A stretch of 64,000 nt of DNA from Rhinopithecus roxellana (GCF_007565055.1 NC_044557.1:65787095-65851094), one strand, 5' to 3'. Positions 45,806-58,471 are shown, counted from the first letter of the stretch. The notes: generated by a model from the sequence alone, not told the origin. Numbers and translations: made by a program.

Positions 45806-46381
45806 TAGAAATGGCTACATTTAAAGACACAGATATACTCAAGAAATTGAATCTCAAGTTTAGAGGGGATGATAATAAGAATTTGCAATGATCATCGCAC
45901 ATCTTGATAGAGATGCATCAGGGCCTCAGATGGAAGGTAGAGTATAAGTACATAGGTGGAAAATGACATTATGGGTGTAGAGAAAACATGAAACATAAGA
46001 AATAAATCAGAGGGAATAGGGATGATCCCCAGAACCAACAATGAGGGGCCAGAAAGACAGAAATAAAAGACAGTGGTATCTTAGAAGCTCAATCTCTTAA
46101 CATATCTACTGTATTATTGATGTCATGTTATTTGTTTCTAATTATAAAGTCTTAGTAATCATTTTCCCTTCCTTTATTTGAAGTCCAGAGATGATCAAAT
46201 AGAGGTATCTTAATGAACACTCATACTTCTTGCTGTGACACCCTCAGAGTTTAACCTCAGGCTGTCAGTGGGTTTCAGACTCACCTCTGCAGGACACCAG
46301 GGGTTCCCTGGAGGCAGCTTTGGAAGAGGAAAAGATGAAGAATGGGATCTAAGCCCCAACCCTGGATCAACTACAGCAGCT
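45806..46381. other. Unassigned DNA
   Basis: Nothing recognised. Confidence 0.4.
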
Positions 46382-46399
46382 CTGATCTTGCATGTTTCT

Positions 46400-46748
46400 T
46401 GTTTTGTTTGTTTTTGTTTGGTTTGGTTTGGTTTGGTTTGGTCCTTTTTAAGACAGGGTCTTGCTCTGTCACCCAGGCTGGAATGCAATGGCATAATCTG
46501 GACTCACTGCAACCTCTACCTTCCAAGCTCACACAATTCTCCCACTTCAGCCCCCAGAGTGGCTTGGACCACACGCGCATGCCACCATGCCTGGATAACT
46601 TTTATGTTTTTCATTGAGATGAGGTTTCTCTATGTTGTCCAGGCTGGCCTTGAATTCCTGACCTCAAGCCATCTGCCGATCTTAGCCTCTCAAAGTGCAA
46701 AGACTCCTTTACTGTCATTTTTCACATGTCCGAGCCACCACGCCCAGC
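46400..46748 (-). mobile_element. AluJ-type element with (GGTTT)n tail
   Basis: Highly diverged antisense Alu whose tail has become (GTTTG)n/(GGTTT)n at 46401-46442. It is flanked by CTGATCTT[G/A]CATGTTTCT (46382-46399 and 46749-46766; one mismatch). A 16-20 bp insertion is visible near its 5' end (around 46700-46730). The 193-codon plus frame across it starts at GTG and is repeat-derived. Confidence 0.9.
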
Positions 46749-46766
46749 CTGATCTTACATGTTTCT

Positions 46767-47199
46767 ACATGGGCTTATGTGTAAGATTCTATTTGAAGAA
46801 ATGGTGCTGCTATTAAGAAAAAAAAAAAAGATAACTGCTAGTCTAAGTGAATTAAAATATCAGCACTTATTTACATAAATATGAAAACTTATGGTATACT
46901 TAATCAGTCAATAAAATATCTTCTGTGGTAGAAAATCCCCCTGCTTAGCAAGGTATAAAGGAGTCTCTGGAATTCAGGCTCATCCTACTTACCCAGCCCC
47001 ATAGCTTGCTGTTCTCCACAAAGCCAGACCCAATCGCCAAATGCATCATAGCCATTCACAGTGCCACATCATGACACATACAGGTTGCTTATGATGTCCT
47101 GACTCCGTCCACTCCTCGCAAATTGCTGCCTCTCCATTAGGAGCCATTCAGATGCCCACCTTCGATAGAGCCTTATCTACTTTGACTCTCTCCCCACTC
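46767..47199. other. Unassigned DNA
   Basis: Nothing recognised. Confidence 0.4.
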
Positions 47200-47340
47200 C
47201 TCAGGGAAACTATTCCTTCCAGTGTGCGTACACTCACAGCACCTTACTAATACCTCTGGTATATTATATATGTGACTCTCTTCCCCACCATGCTGTGAGC
47301 TCTTTTACCTCTAATCAATCCCAAGTGTCCACTGAGTAAA
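47200..47340 (+). mobile_element. L2 LINE 3' fragment
   Basis: CAGCACCTTACTAATACCTC and CATGCTGTGAGCTCTTTTAC resemble sense L2 3' text; diverged. Confidence 0.5.
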
Positions 47341-48039
47341 TTAATGAAGATAATTCCAAAATTGCTTGTGAACTAAGCATTGCTACCATAAGGCTGTATC
47401 ATAGCAACATAGTGAATAAATAATAGAATGCTAAGATTTGCTTCAAATTTTAACTTTTTCTGAGTGTATAACACTGTCCATCTTCCTCCTCTAACTCTGT
47501 CTCCTTTCAGATTCACAGTTCTTTTGATTGAGATAGTTTCAATAAGACCTGTTTGGGAGCACAATTTCTCAGTTTCTCTTTGGCATGAATTTCCAACATG
47601 ATTCCCATCCCAAACACAGTCTAACACTGACACAGCCAAGAAGACACAGATGCACATATCTACTCACTCAAAGGCATTCTGACTTCTCTCTCCCACAGAA
47701 CTCTGACTTTTTACTGAGTTTAGTCTTCAAGTATAAAGCCCAAAGAAATAATATAATAGGGCTTCAGATTTCTTTGCTAATCCAATTGATCTTGCTAGCA
47801 CACCTCCAGACAGCACCTTCTATTTGCTCTGCTATCTCCAGAGGAAAAGAAGGCAGAGATTTGCTCGCAGAAGAGGACAGCAAGTCAAAGTGTGGTGACT
47901 GTTGAAGCAGGGGGAGATGTCAAGTCAATGGAAGTAAAAGAGGGAGAACAAGATAGAGTTCTTTCTTCTGTCAGCATCAATAATGAATTCAGCTTGGGAG
48001 AGTTTTGGGGGAAATTATAAGTTAATTAAATTAAAACAA
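47341..48039. other. Unassigned DNA
   Basis: Nothing recognised. Overlapping frames on both strands (47373-47905) have no known product. Confidence 0.4.
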
Positions 48040-48044
48040 TTAAT

Positions 48045-48135
48045 AAGGTGGCCAACCTGTTTTGGTTAGCCCAAGACTTTCTTGGATTTAGCACTGAGTA
48101 TTCCACATCCCAGAAAACCCATTAGCCCCAGGCAA
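48045..48135. repeat. Possible old DNA-transposon-like fragment
   Basis: GGTGGCCAACCTGTTTTGGT, TTTAGCACTGAGTATTCCAC and CCAGGCAAACCAGTTCGCC have mirror-like ends (GGTGGCCAACC against GGTTTGCC-type text) as in a short interspersed DNA element. Family unknown. Confidence 0.3.
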
Positions 48136-48149
48136 ACCAGTTCGCCATA

Positions 48150-48345
48150 GCAATGCGATATAAAATATTTCCTGACAAATTAGCAAAGATACAAATATAT
48201 ACTTATAATACCTAGTGTTAGCAAGGATGCGGAGTAATGAGCACTGACATTGTCAATGGGATAGACACTGACTCAGTGTTTTTGGAGAGCAATTTGGTTA
48301 AAACAACAAAACCCTTACTAACATATATACAAACTTCATGTTAAA
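48150..48345 (+). mobile_element. Old L1 ORF2 3' fragment
   Basis: AGTGTTAGCAAGGATGCGGA followed by TTTTTGGAGAGCAATTTGGT are the degenerate text of the L1 ORF2 C-terminal region. Confidence 0.6.
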
Positions 48346-49201
48346 AATGGCAAATTAAATACACCCATTGGTATCGTTTCCCAGTCAAAACTCTAATAAA
48401 ACGACAGTAAAAGAATGTAAAAATGTAAATACACACATAAAAGAGGATGAAGAAGAGACAACATCAGAAGAGAGACATCAACAAATTTTCAGAAAATGGA
48501 AAGCAGTTTCACACGTGGTTGGATTTACAGAGTGGAATAAAACTGAAATTAACCATCTGCAGTGATTGAAGTCAATGATTTGCCCTTCGAAAGCCAGAAA
48601 AAGCTCAGGAATGACAGGCACCAGATACCTCTGAAAATAAAGGTGAGAGGTGGAACTGAAAATAAGAAGGGTGATAAAAAGGTAGTTAGAAAGCATTTTT
48701 GTTCCAACGCACTCTTCTCTACCCCATAGTTAGGCAACTTCCTCCCCTATCCCAAACTGATACTGGAGGTTTACTTACAAGAGACTGAACCAGAGAGGTT
48801 CTGGATGAAAGGCACAGCAGGAAGTGGGAGTAAGACCAGAGACTGGAAATGGGATTCACAGTTCCCATCCTGTACTCAGCATCTAGAATGTCAGCAGTCT
48901 GGCAAAATATTGGAGGATTTCTCTTAGAAGAAATAGAATAGCCCTAGGGAAAAGTCTACAGTACAGATATTTATGGGTTCCTCAACAAAATGAACAAGTG
49001 TCTGGATGATAGCCCCAATGAGAATCCCAAGGAGCTCCATTCCTGCACACAGAGCTTCCCATGAACTTGTTAGTGTTGTGCACTTAACTATGAATGGAAA
49101 ACAGAATGACCAGATATTTGAGAAAGATATGCAACAAAACAAGAGGAGAAATGAACTTGGAAGAAACAAAAAAATGTCAGAGGCAGAAAAAATTTAACAA
49201 T

Positions 49202-49806
49202 TGTGATGGTTAATCTTGATTGGATTGAAGGATGCAAAGTATCATTTCTGGGTATGTCTGTGAGGCTGTTGCCAAAGGAGATCAACATTTGAGTCAGTGG
49301 ACTGGGAGAGGCAGACCCACCCTCAATCTGGGTGGGCACCATCTAATCCAGATTAACATTTGAGTCAGTGGACTGGGAGAGGCAGACCTACCCTCAATCT
49401 GGGTGGGCACCATCTAATCCACTGCCAGCGTGGCTAGAATAAAGCAGTCAGAAGTTGGAAGGACTAGGCTTGCTGAGTCTTCTGGCCTCCATCTTTCTCC
49501 CGTGCTGGATGCTTCCTGCCTTTGAACATCAGACTTCTAGTTGTTCAGCTTTTGGACTCTTGGACTTACACCAGTGATTTGCCAGGGGCTCTTGGGCCTT
49601 TAGCCACAGACTGAAGATTGCGCTGTCGGCTTTCTTACTTTTCAGGTTTTGGGACTCAGATTGGCTTCCTTGCTCCTCAGCTTGCAGATGGCCTATTGTG
49701 GGACTTCACTTTGTGATCATGTGAGTCAATTCTCCCAATAAACTCCCTTTCATACACACATATATCCTTTTAGTTCTGTCCTTCTAGAGAACCCTGACTA
49801 ATACGA
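49202..49806 (+). mobile_element. MLT2-like ERVL LTR with internal tandem duplication
   Basis: Begins TGTGATGGTTAATCTTGATT, contains GTGGGCACCATCTAATCC and CCAATAAACTCCCTTTCATA, and ends TTCTAGAGAACCCTGACTAA. This is the full-length layout of MLT2-type solo LTRs, with a poly(A) signal near 49738. A 71-bp internal segment is tandemly repeated (see the separate entry). Confidence 0.8.
49280..49421 (+). repeat. 71-bp tandem duplication inside the LTR
   Basis: Copies 49280-49350 and 49351-49421 match at 69 of 71 positions. Both copies start GAT[C/T]AACATTTGAGTCAG and end ACCATCTAATCCA. Confidence 0.97.
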
Positions 49807-50105
49807 TGATAATTAATAGCCTCAGAAAGGCATAAGATACTATATCCATGACCAAGAATAGGAGGCTAGATAAAGACCCCTTAGCAAATTAACAAAGAGA
49901 TTCTAGAAGCTAAATGTATGATAGCAGAGATTTTTTACATTTAATAAACAATTTTGGAGACACAATTTAAGAAATCTTCCTACACATAGCATAAAAAGAA
50001 AGAAAAGAAGTGTGAGGAAGAAGAACAGAGAGAAAGGATAGGAAGAGTAGTGCATTAAACCAAGATGTCCTCGTTCTATTATGAACAATAGAAATTCTGG
50101 AAAGT

Positions 50106-50400
50106 GGCCAGGCGCGGTGGCTCAAGCCTGCAATCCCAGCACTTCGGGAGGCCGAGACGGGCGGATCATGAGGTCAGGAGATCAGATCAAGACCATCCTG
50201 GCTAACACGGTGAAACCCCGTCTCTACTAAAAAAAATACAAAAAACTAGCCGGGCGAGGTGGTGGGCGCCTGTAGTCCCAGCTACTCGGGAGGCTGAGGC
50301 AGGAGAATGGTGTAAACCCGGGAGGCGGAGCTTGCAGTGAGCTGAGATCTGGTCACGGCACTCCAGCCTGGGCGACAGAGCGAGACTCCGTCTCAAAAAT
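50106..50400 (+). mobile_element. AluYRa-like element
   Basis: Full sense Alu with CTCAAGCCTG, GAGACGGGCGGATC, CTAGCCGGGCGAGG, GTAAACCCGGGAGG and GAGCTGAGATC, flanked by AGAAATTCTGGAA (50090-50102 and 50404-50416). A short internal repetition (AGATCAGATCAAG) is private to this copy. Confidence 0.95.
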
Positions 50401-51669
50401 AAAAGAAATTCTGGAAGGGAAACTATCAGCATGTTCCCAAAACGGTAATATAAGAACATTTCCCAAAACAAAGGGCATGAGCTTCCAGACTAAATGTGCC
50501 CATGTGCCCAAAGGCCTGGCACAATAAATTTTTAAAAGACCCCAATAGGGCATATCATTGTGAAACTTTTAGAATGTCAGAGATAAAGAGTAGACTCAAA
50601 AGTTTCTAGAGATACATGACAGGTTATTATTTTTTAAAGGCTTAGAAATCAGAATTGCATTTTTGAAACTTTTCAAAAGCAGCATTGTACTTAAGAAGAC
50701 CATGGATCATTGTCTTCAAAATGTTAAGAGGAAATGATTTCCAGTGAAGAATTGTATTCCAAGCTAATATTGAAATCAAGAACTGGACCATGATAAATAT
50801 CTTTTCATACATGCAAGTATTAAAACTTACCTCCAATGCATGCTTTCTTAAGCTGCTGCCTCAGGAAACTACTGGAGGTTAAGTTCTATAAAAACAAGGA
50901 TTAAAACTTGGAAAGACAAGGACCTGAAAGCCATGGAGGACACCCAACACAAGAAACAGGGGAATCCTCCCAAGGTGATGATGAAGTGGATTCTCAGAAC
51001 AAAAGTATGTCGCAGGTTTAGAGAATAATCACTCCTGATTGACACAGGAGAGCAGAGAGTTCCATAAAGACAGCTCCAAGAAACACACAAACAAGAAACC
51101 ACTAAAGCACCAGAAATGTTGACCCTTACTGAGAAAATTGTTCTGCTCGCTTGGAGCTGTAGCCATTGGCAATTAAATCCAGGAGAATAAAAACGTTGTA
51201 CAAGAAAGGAAATGCAATCACCACATGTATCCATGTGGCTCATATGTTAGCTATAATGAGTCAACCATAATGACATAAACAGTGAATACTGTTTTAACCC
51301 ATAATTGGGATAGTATTATATTGGGAAGATGGGAGTAAGAGAAGGTGTGCACTGGAGAATTGAGGGAGAGCTGGGGAATGAGGGAATGAGAGGAGCTAAA
51401 TCATCATCTTCCATTATAAGGAGATTGTGTCAAAATTGAAAAATCAAGAAACAGCAGTATATGCAGATTATTTAGAAATATGGAAGCAGTTGTGAGCTAT
51501 AATTGCTTGTACTGACCTCTGAAAGCTGAATGTTAAATTTTTAGAAATTTTATAAGCTGGTTGTTAAACACAGTCATTATTTAGAATTAAATTATATAAG
51601 CTTATGGTTAGATAAATTATATTTAAAAGCCAAGGTAATACATTTAAAAACTCATCACTCCTCTAGAAT

Positions 51670-51858
51670 TGGAAAAGCAAGGAAAGGATTCTCCCCTAGA
51701 GTCTCCAGAGGGAACCAGCCCTGTCTACACACTGATTTCAGCTCAGCATGTCTGTTTAGACTTCTGACCCCCAGAAGTGTAAGACAGTAAATCTGTGTTA
51801 CTTTAAGTCATTAAGTTTGTAGTAATTTGTCATACTAGCAAAAGAAAACTAATACGGG
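51670..51858 (+). mobile_element. MaLR-like LTR, 3' part
   Basis: AGCAAGGAAAGGATTCTCCC, GACTTCTGACCCCCAGAAGT and AAGAAAACTAATACGG are the 3' end of a MaLR-type LTR. It is the same group as 59598-59985. Confidence 0.7.
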
Positions 51859-52299
51859 CAACTTTGTTCCTCTTGATTTGGGTTGTCGGTGGGGCTGAAG
51901 GGGAGGAAACTGAGAGAACCCTGACCCAGGGGAAGTTGACTGTGGAGCTCACTAAATTCCTGCCACCCTCCGAGTCAGTGGGGTTTCTCAGCTTACACTG
52001 GGAGAGACCGCTGTGGCTCTAGCCATCAGACCACACTATATACAGAACTGCTAAAAACATGGGTGGAACGCACAGGTAGGAGGAGCCGCGGGAACAAAGA
52101 CCTCATGAAAAACCTGGAAGACATAGTCTGAGCAAACCAAAGTAAATATTTTAAGCCCATATGCGTGATTAAAAAAAAAGCAAAACCAAAACAGCTCACC
52201 AAAGTATACAAGTGCCCTACCTCAAGAAAAGTAAACATGAAAATTGCAGTCTAAAAGAACAAATACATCCAATGGTAACGAATCATTAGACAACTCTGT
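51859..52299. other. Unassigned DNA
   Basis: Nothing recognised. Confidence 0.4.
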
Positions 52300-52505
52300 G
52301 TTGAGCACCTGCTATAATGTTTCTATTGTGTTCTCCCATATGTTGTTGCATTTCTCGTACATATGATCCCATCTCAGAATTTGTAAGATAGGAAGGCAGA
52401 TGAGAAAATTAATGTTCACCAAAAGTAGGTGCCTTGTCGACACAAGTTAGCTGTTAAGGCTGCATGTGTTCCCAGGTCTCGACTTCATGTCCAGGTACTA
52501 TTTAC
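52300..52505 (-). repeat. MIR
   Basis: GTTGAGCACCTGCTATAATG and ATAGGAAGGCAGATGAGAAA are antisense MIR text, followed by a decayed clearing-core region. Confidence 0.6.
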
Positions 52506-53459
52506 CTTTTCACTGCACAGTGCTGCAGTAAATAGAAGCTACATTTCCTTGCCCTCAGGGAGTTTGTAATCATTTATATCACAATTATATAACTGTCATT
52601 TAAAATAATAATTCCACAAATCTGCAAAAGGATTCATCACCCGGCTGCCCTTAAGTAGCAAACAAAACTGTTGCATTCCATGATACCACCAAATATTCAT
52701 GTACAGGTTTTAAACTATCAGGTCTGACAAAGAATTAGAAGTTACTGTGCCTTAAAATCAATCCAAAATAAACGATTGACTTTCACAGATATTACAATAT
52801 AAGTTAATGAATAAATGAATAAAATTATAAACATTTGTTTTAGTTGCAGTTTTTCAGGAACACTGTTTTTATGTAAAGTAAATCTACACAATAATTAATA
52901 AACTACTTACAGCAATTGTGATATTTTCCAGGACTTACAGGATTTCCCTTAATCAAGTTTGAGGCTACAGGCACAATTTTTTTTTAGGAGCTGGTTCCAA
53001 ATGAATGGTGTCTTCATTACGATCCATGAAGCCTCCTTAGTATTAATCTTTCAAAGTCTTGTACAAAAGTTAGAAAATGTTTAGCATGTGCTTCACTTTG
53101 CTATGCTTTTTTCTAAAAGCAAACTATTCAAATTACAAGCAAATAGTAACTAGTGATTAATATCTACTAGCACAATAAAGGAGGTACTCAATTTTAACTA
53201 AAATTTTCAAAAATGACAAATATCCAAGTACAGCTGTGTATATTTCTCACTGACTTTGATTGCTGCCATTTGTCATTTAATCTCATGCTAGTTTTCTCTA
53301 ACAGGGACAGATAGAAAATCCCTCCCTCATTTGGGGAACAGTCAAAGTTAGGTCACATGCCCTGTCCTTGGCTCCCTGGGATAAGTGCTATGTGACTAAA
53401 GAAAAATTTTTCCAGCTTTCTCTGACAGCTCACTCCCTTTTAAAAAGGCATTATTAATA
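52506..53459. other. Unassigned AT-rich DNA
   Basis: Nothing recognised. Confidence 0.4.
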
Positions 53460-53680
53460 ACACACATTTGTTAGCACTTACTAAGCACTTACTGTCTCCC
53501 AAGTACTCTGCTACAAACTTTTACATATTATTTCATTTAATCTTCACAACAACCCAAATGAATCAGGAGTTTCTGTCATCTTCAGACGTGAAGGCCCAGG
53601 AAGAAAACTCAAGTGTGTAAGTCCTCACAGCTACTGAACGATGGTTCTGAAATCAAATTCAAGCAAGCTGACCCCTGTTT
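53460..53680 (-). repeat. MIR
   Basis: GTTAGCACTTACTAAGCACT, ATTTCATTTAATCTTCACAA and CAGGAAGAAAACTCAAGTGT are antisense MIR text in order. Confidence 0.8.
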
Positions 53681-54329
53681 CTCCACACTGTGTGCTCACT
53701 TCCTCAGAACTCCCACCCAGCTCCCAAACCCCCTCCTCACTCCATCACCTTCTCATTCCCTTTCATCCGGGAATCATTCTCACGGCGCAAGGGGTGGTAT
53801 GGAGGAAGATCGGAGCCTATCTCATCTGTGACTATTTTCTTATCAATCTTGGGCTTTTTCTTTGACCAACTAGATTTACCCACTCAATCCAGATATTGGT
53901 TCTGTAACTGTAGGGATGAGGTTTCTTTCCATTTGCCAACTTGGCCTCTGCCAAAGTCCTGCTTTCAATTTTTAAAAAAGACTGTATCACCTCTATCCCT
54001 TCCCCTTTCTTTTTGAAATGTTTTAAACCATGTTTCTCACTTTTCTTTTTTTTTAACCCAGGCTTCCTCTATCATCATCTGCCTTCTCCCACCAGCCAGG
54101 GGGATTTAGGCTGGCATTCCATTCTGTGGTTGGAATAATAATGTGGTTAAAACAATAGGGGATTGGAAATTCAGAGATGCTTCCATGGGAGGGCAGGTCT
54201 CCATTCCTGTGTTGAACGAAATTCACTTCCTTATCATTCCACATATTAATATCATATCAGGTAACCATTAAATGCCTTGAAAAACACAAAAGCACGTTGA
54301 GAGGCTAGAATCTATGGGTGAGAGTGGGG
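53681..54329. other. Unassigned DNA
   Basis: All three plus frames are open in part at 53613-54138, with Pro/Ser-rich products of pyrimidine-rich DNA. No known protein. Confidence 0.4.
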
Positions 54330-54450
54330 AGGACTATTTCAGACAGAGGGGTAGAGGAAGGGCTCTCTGAGGCAGTGACATTTGACAAAGATCTGGATGA
54401 AATGCGGGAGTGAGTCGTGTGACCATTGGGGGAACACTTACTTGGCAAGA
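54330..54450 (-). mobile_element. Probable antisense L2 fragment
   Basis: AGGAAGGGCTCTCTGAGGCA and GTGACATTTGACAAAGATCT resemble antisense L2 text (GAAGGCCTCTCTGAGGAGGT, GACATTTGAGC). Confidence 0.6.
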
Positions 54451-54484
54451 AACGGCAAACCAGGGTTGTGGTTTAAGCACTTAG

Positions 54485-54612
54485 GGAGGGGAGCTTTCAA
54501 AAAATGCTGATGCCGGCTTTGCATCCCTGAGCAATGAACTGATAATTCCACGGGGATGGACCCCGGGCATTAATGTTTTTTTAAATCTCCCCACGTGATT
54601 CTAACATGCAAC
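54485..54612 (+). mobile_element. MER5A-like fragment
   Basis: AAAAAATGCTGATGCCGGCT, CCCGGGCATTAATGTTTTTT and CCCACGTGATTCTAACATGC match MER5-type text. Confidence 0.7.
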
Positions 54613-55140
54613 AGAAGAGAAAACTAAACTACATTAACCAACAATCAGAACAGCACCTTGTAATCAGATAGTATTATATACTTTCCAAAGCATTTACATG
54701 TCCTGTACATAATTTCAATTAAGCTCAATCAATCTATAAGACACTTAAAGCAAATCTACTTACTGCCATATGGTGGCTTAGAGAACATAAAACATTCCAC
54801 TTCAAGTCACCTGTGGAGTGGTGAGTTCCAGTTTCCTTCCAAGAGGCTAAGTGTGTGCAAATGTGTCTACTCGACACACAAGGATATCAACAACCAACAA
54901 CAAAGCATGACCATGACCTACAAAAGCCACAGTGCATGTGAGGGTGATGGAATGCCAGTGCTGATGAGGGCTAGTGGGATTAATTATGGATGCCTCCATG
55001 GAAAAGTAGACTCTTAAATGCTGACAGAGTAAAGGAGAAAGATCTGGAGAGAGAGAGGTGAGACAGGCGTTTTAAGGTAACAACAAACAACATCTTCATA
55101 AAGACTTGGCAAGAAAAGCCATATTTTATATGATCTGATA
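54613..55140. other. Unassigned DNA
   Basis: Nothing recognised. Confidence 0.4.
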
Positions 55141-55158
55141 GGATTGTTCCAATTTTCT

Positions 55159-55479
55159 TTCTTTCTTTCTTTTTTCTTTTTTTCTTTTTTTTTTTGAGAC
55201 AGAGTTTCCCTCTTCTTGCCCAGGCTGGAGTGCAATGGCACGATCTTGGCTCACTGCAACCTCTGCCTCCCGGGTTAAAGTGTTTCTCCCGTCTCAGTCT
55301 CCTGAATAACTGGAATTACAGGTGCCCACGACTACACCCGACTAGTTTTTGGTATTTTTAGTAGAGACGGGGTTTCACCATGTTGACTAGGCTGGTCTCG
55401 AACTCCTGACTTCAGGTGATCTGCCCACCTCAGCCTCCCAAAGTGCTGGGATTACAGATGTGAGCCACTGCGCCCAGCC
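55159..55479 (-). mobile_element. AluS-like element
   Basis: Full antisense Alu with a (TTTC)n/T11 tail, flanked by the perfect 18-bp duplication GGATTGTTCCAATTTTCT (55141-55158 and 55480-55497). Confidence 0.95.
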
Positions 55480-55497
55480 GGATTGTTCCAATTTTCT

Positions 55498-56689
55498 AGA
55501 AGGACAAAGAGTACTTGTAATCTTTATCTATCTTAAATGAAGGACTCAATATAGATTTGTTAATGAATTTATAACAGACTGGTTAGAATGGTATTTTTAT
55601 TATAATAAGTGCTTTCATCAGCAGATGGGACAGTTCAAGGACTCAACAAGAAGTAAGTGGGTTCTAGTTTCTCCCTGATCATGGACAGATATGCACACAA
55701 GAGCATCTAAGATTATGTGTATAAATATTCTACATCCAGAATAAGAGAGATTTTGAACGGTGAAAACTCATATGTTTCTAATTTCATTGTAGCCAAAGAC
55801 ATATTTATCATTATTCAATTTTATACCAAAGAACCAATCAAATAAAATGATTTGAATTCCCTTTCCTGTTGTGTTTGTTGGAGATTGAGGCAGAGAAGTC
55901 AAATGTTTTCCCTGAGTTTGTGTTTAGGAGGACTCCCGGAGGGCTATTCCTAGCCTCTCTTCTCCCTGCCTCACTGTCCTAGGGGAGAAGCAATGTTTTC
56001 TCTAATCAGTCCTTTGGGGATAGAAACTAGGAATGTGGAGCCTCAGCCCTTCCTCACTCAGTGTATCTCTTTGAGGTGTTAACTGCCTGCAGGAAGCATG
56101 AACTCTTACACGGTCCCAGCCTGTGCTTTAGGGAGGCAGGGTTTATATTGTGGGGAAAACGGCTGGGATTTCCTTTCTCCTCTCTCTCTCTCTCTTTCTG
56201 GGTGGCTGCAGTGGTAGTGTTTGTGCATGTGACATTTCTTCCATTAAGTGTGAATTCACAGGTCAAGCTCTCCAGTATGGTAGGTTTACTGGATCATGGT
56301 GTAACTGAAATTAAGATTTTCTCTACCTAACCTCCTTTACTCAGTGTATTGTATTTGTGCTATGGTATTTGACAATAATAAATACTTGGTTTGGGGAATA
56401 GCCTTGTGCCTAAGATAATTTTTTTAGGAGCCACAGACTGTCTTATTTTTAATTTCAAGTGGATGAGGCTATTTCTATAATACTCTTAGGTCAATTATCA
56501 ACACTTCAGATGTATTAAAAAGTGATCCACTTGGGTGATCTTGTGTCTAACTCTACTTCTGAGTGCTTCAGTACTTGAGAGAACTACATCCATTCTTGGA
56601 AGATAGCCAGGCTAGGGCTATTGAAGGAGCCTCAGCTGTACCCAGGCACCAGAGTGTCCATCAGTCTAGCTGAGTCTACTCATATCAAA
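55498..56689. other. Unassigned DNA
   Basis: No repeat family or exon recognised. A (CT)n tract lies at 56172-56198. Confidence 0.4.
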
Positions 56690-58015
56690 GTCTCCATTAA
56701 TTTCCATGTTGCTAAAACCAAAGGTCAATTCTCAGCCTTCACTTTTCACCTCCCAGCATCATTTGACACAGCTATTCAGTGTCTTCTCCACGAAATGATT
56801 TCTTCTTCCTACCTTCCCAAATGCTTGTTCTCATTTTCCTTTGCTGGTTCCCCCTCATCCTCCTGATCTCTACGTTGGAGTCACCCAGGGCTTAGGTCTA
56901 GAAACTCTTCTTTTTTCTGTCCACACATACTTTCCAGGTGATCTCATCCAGTCCTATGGCTTTAGATAAAATCTACATGCTGACAATCACCAGTTTGGCT
57001 CCTCTCCCCTGAACTCCAGATCCACACCTTCAAATACGTACTCATCTACATTGCATGTCTAATTGATGTTTAGGACTTAACATGTCCCCAGATTGCCCCT
57101 TGATCTTTCCTTCAAATTCTGTTTCCTTCCCTGTCATTCCCATTCTCGTAATGGCAATTCCATTCTGGTTGTTTAAACCAAAACCATGGTGTCATTCATG
57201 ACTTCTCTTTTCCTAACACCCCAGCCAGATACATGAGAAAATCCTGTTATATGAACTATCAAAACAGATCCAGAATCTGACCTCTTCTCATTGCCACCAT
57301 TTCCACCACCAAATTTTAACACTAACAGCCATTCCCAGGGGTATTACAATGGCCTCCTAACTGGTGTCCCTAGTTCTGTCCTTACTCTCTTCAGCTTCTT
57401 CAGAATGCAGCAGCCAGAGAGGTCTGACTTAAACTTAAACAAGTCAGAGCATGTCACTTCTCTGCTCAACATCTTCCAAGCACTCCCATCCTACTCAGAG
57501 TAAATGCCAGAGTTCTTATCTTTAAAGAACCCTCCACGCTCTGGCTCCATTTTCTGCTCTGACCACCACCCTCTACTATCCCCCATCTCTGTTCTCTCTG
57601 CTCCAGCCACTTCAGCCTTCTACTGCTCCTCAAGTACACCAGGCCACATCCAACACAGGCCTTTGTACTTGGCACTCCCTCATCCTTGCATGGACTCCCA
57701 CCAAGTATCTGCCAGGTTACCTCCCTGGTTTCCTGCAGGCTTTTTCTCAAAAGTCACCTTCTCAATGGAACAATCATTGGCCATTCTATCTAAAATTTCA
57801 AACTGCCCCTACCTTCAATTTTCCTATTTTTTTTCTCCTTAGCAATCATCACTACCTAAAATACTACATGTTTTACTTGCTTATGTTGTTCCCTATCTAA
57901 ATAACAACTCCGTAAGGACATGGTTGCCTCTTATTCACCGCTTTCCCCCCAGGACCTAGCACTGTGCGTGGCGCCCAGTAGAAGCTCCATAAAGAATTGT
58001 CAAATGATTTAATGA
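56690..58015 (+). mobile_element. L2 LINE, about 1.3 kb of ORF2 to 3' end
   Basis: TGACAATCACCAGTTTGGCT, CCAGAATCTGACCTCTTCTC, TGGCCTCCTAACTGGTGTCC, CATGTCACTTCTCTGCTCAA, GGCCTTTGTACTTGGCACTC, GTTACCTCCCTGGTTTCCTG and CCTAGCACTGTGCGTGGCGC follow the L2 consensus order to the 3' terminus. It is the longest L2 piece in the window. Its frames (57291-57842) are decayed L2 ORF2. Confidence 0.88.
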
Positions 58016-58471
58016 CGATGAAGCAACTTCTTAGAAATTTCTGAAGTAATTTTGAACTTTACCTTTGTGATTGGAACTTTGATTCCTTTGGATTTTTAAT
58101 TCCACAGAAGAGCTTTCAATTTTGGACTTTAATTTCTTTGGACTTTAACTTTGGAATTTTCACTGGCAAGGGTATTTAATTTGTAGTCCTTATTTTTTGT
58201 CTGTGAAATTTATCATGGAAAAGGGTTTATATAAATTGAAGTCATTGCCATATCATGGACATTTTATTAATATTTATCATAAAGTTGTCATGTTATCTCC
58301 CTGCTGAATCTCTGATGAGCCTACTGAACAATGTGACATAATTAGGGATGAATTTTTCAGCTTTGGGTAATTTAATTAATGCACCATCTCTAATGTGACA
58401 TTGAAGTTCATTGTTCACTCATTCAATAAAATGTCATCTATGCCTAGGTATGCTGTGCTCATTCATTTGAA
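58016..58471. other. Unassigned, T/A-rich with internal near-repeats
   Basis: Degenerate repetition of TTGGACTTTAA-like words between 58060 and 58170. Nothing else recognised. Confidence 0.4.

Larger units (their letters stand above)
48370..51650 (+). mobile_element. L1M/HAL1-like element, interrupted
   Basis: The best anchors are near 50640-50830 (CTTAGAAATCAGAATTGCAT, AAAATGTTAAGAGGAAATGA, TTTCCAGTGAAGAATTGTAT), which parallel the C-terminal part of L1 ORF1. The text at 50860-51260 and the 3' tail (GAAAAATCAAGAAACAGCAG) fit HAL1-type elements. The left half is assigned only by continuity. It is broken by an LTR (49202-49806) and an Alu (50106-50400). All frames are decayed. Confidence 0.45.

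Noticed and set aside
46235..46816. 193-codon plus-strand frame
   Set aside because: It starts at GTG, runs across an AluJ and its (GGTTT)n tail, and reads as Alu-derived peptide.
53613..54138. Three overlapping plus frames of 65-108 codons
   Set aside because: Several frames of the same pyrimidine-rich DNA are open at once, which is a composition effect rather than a gene.
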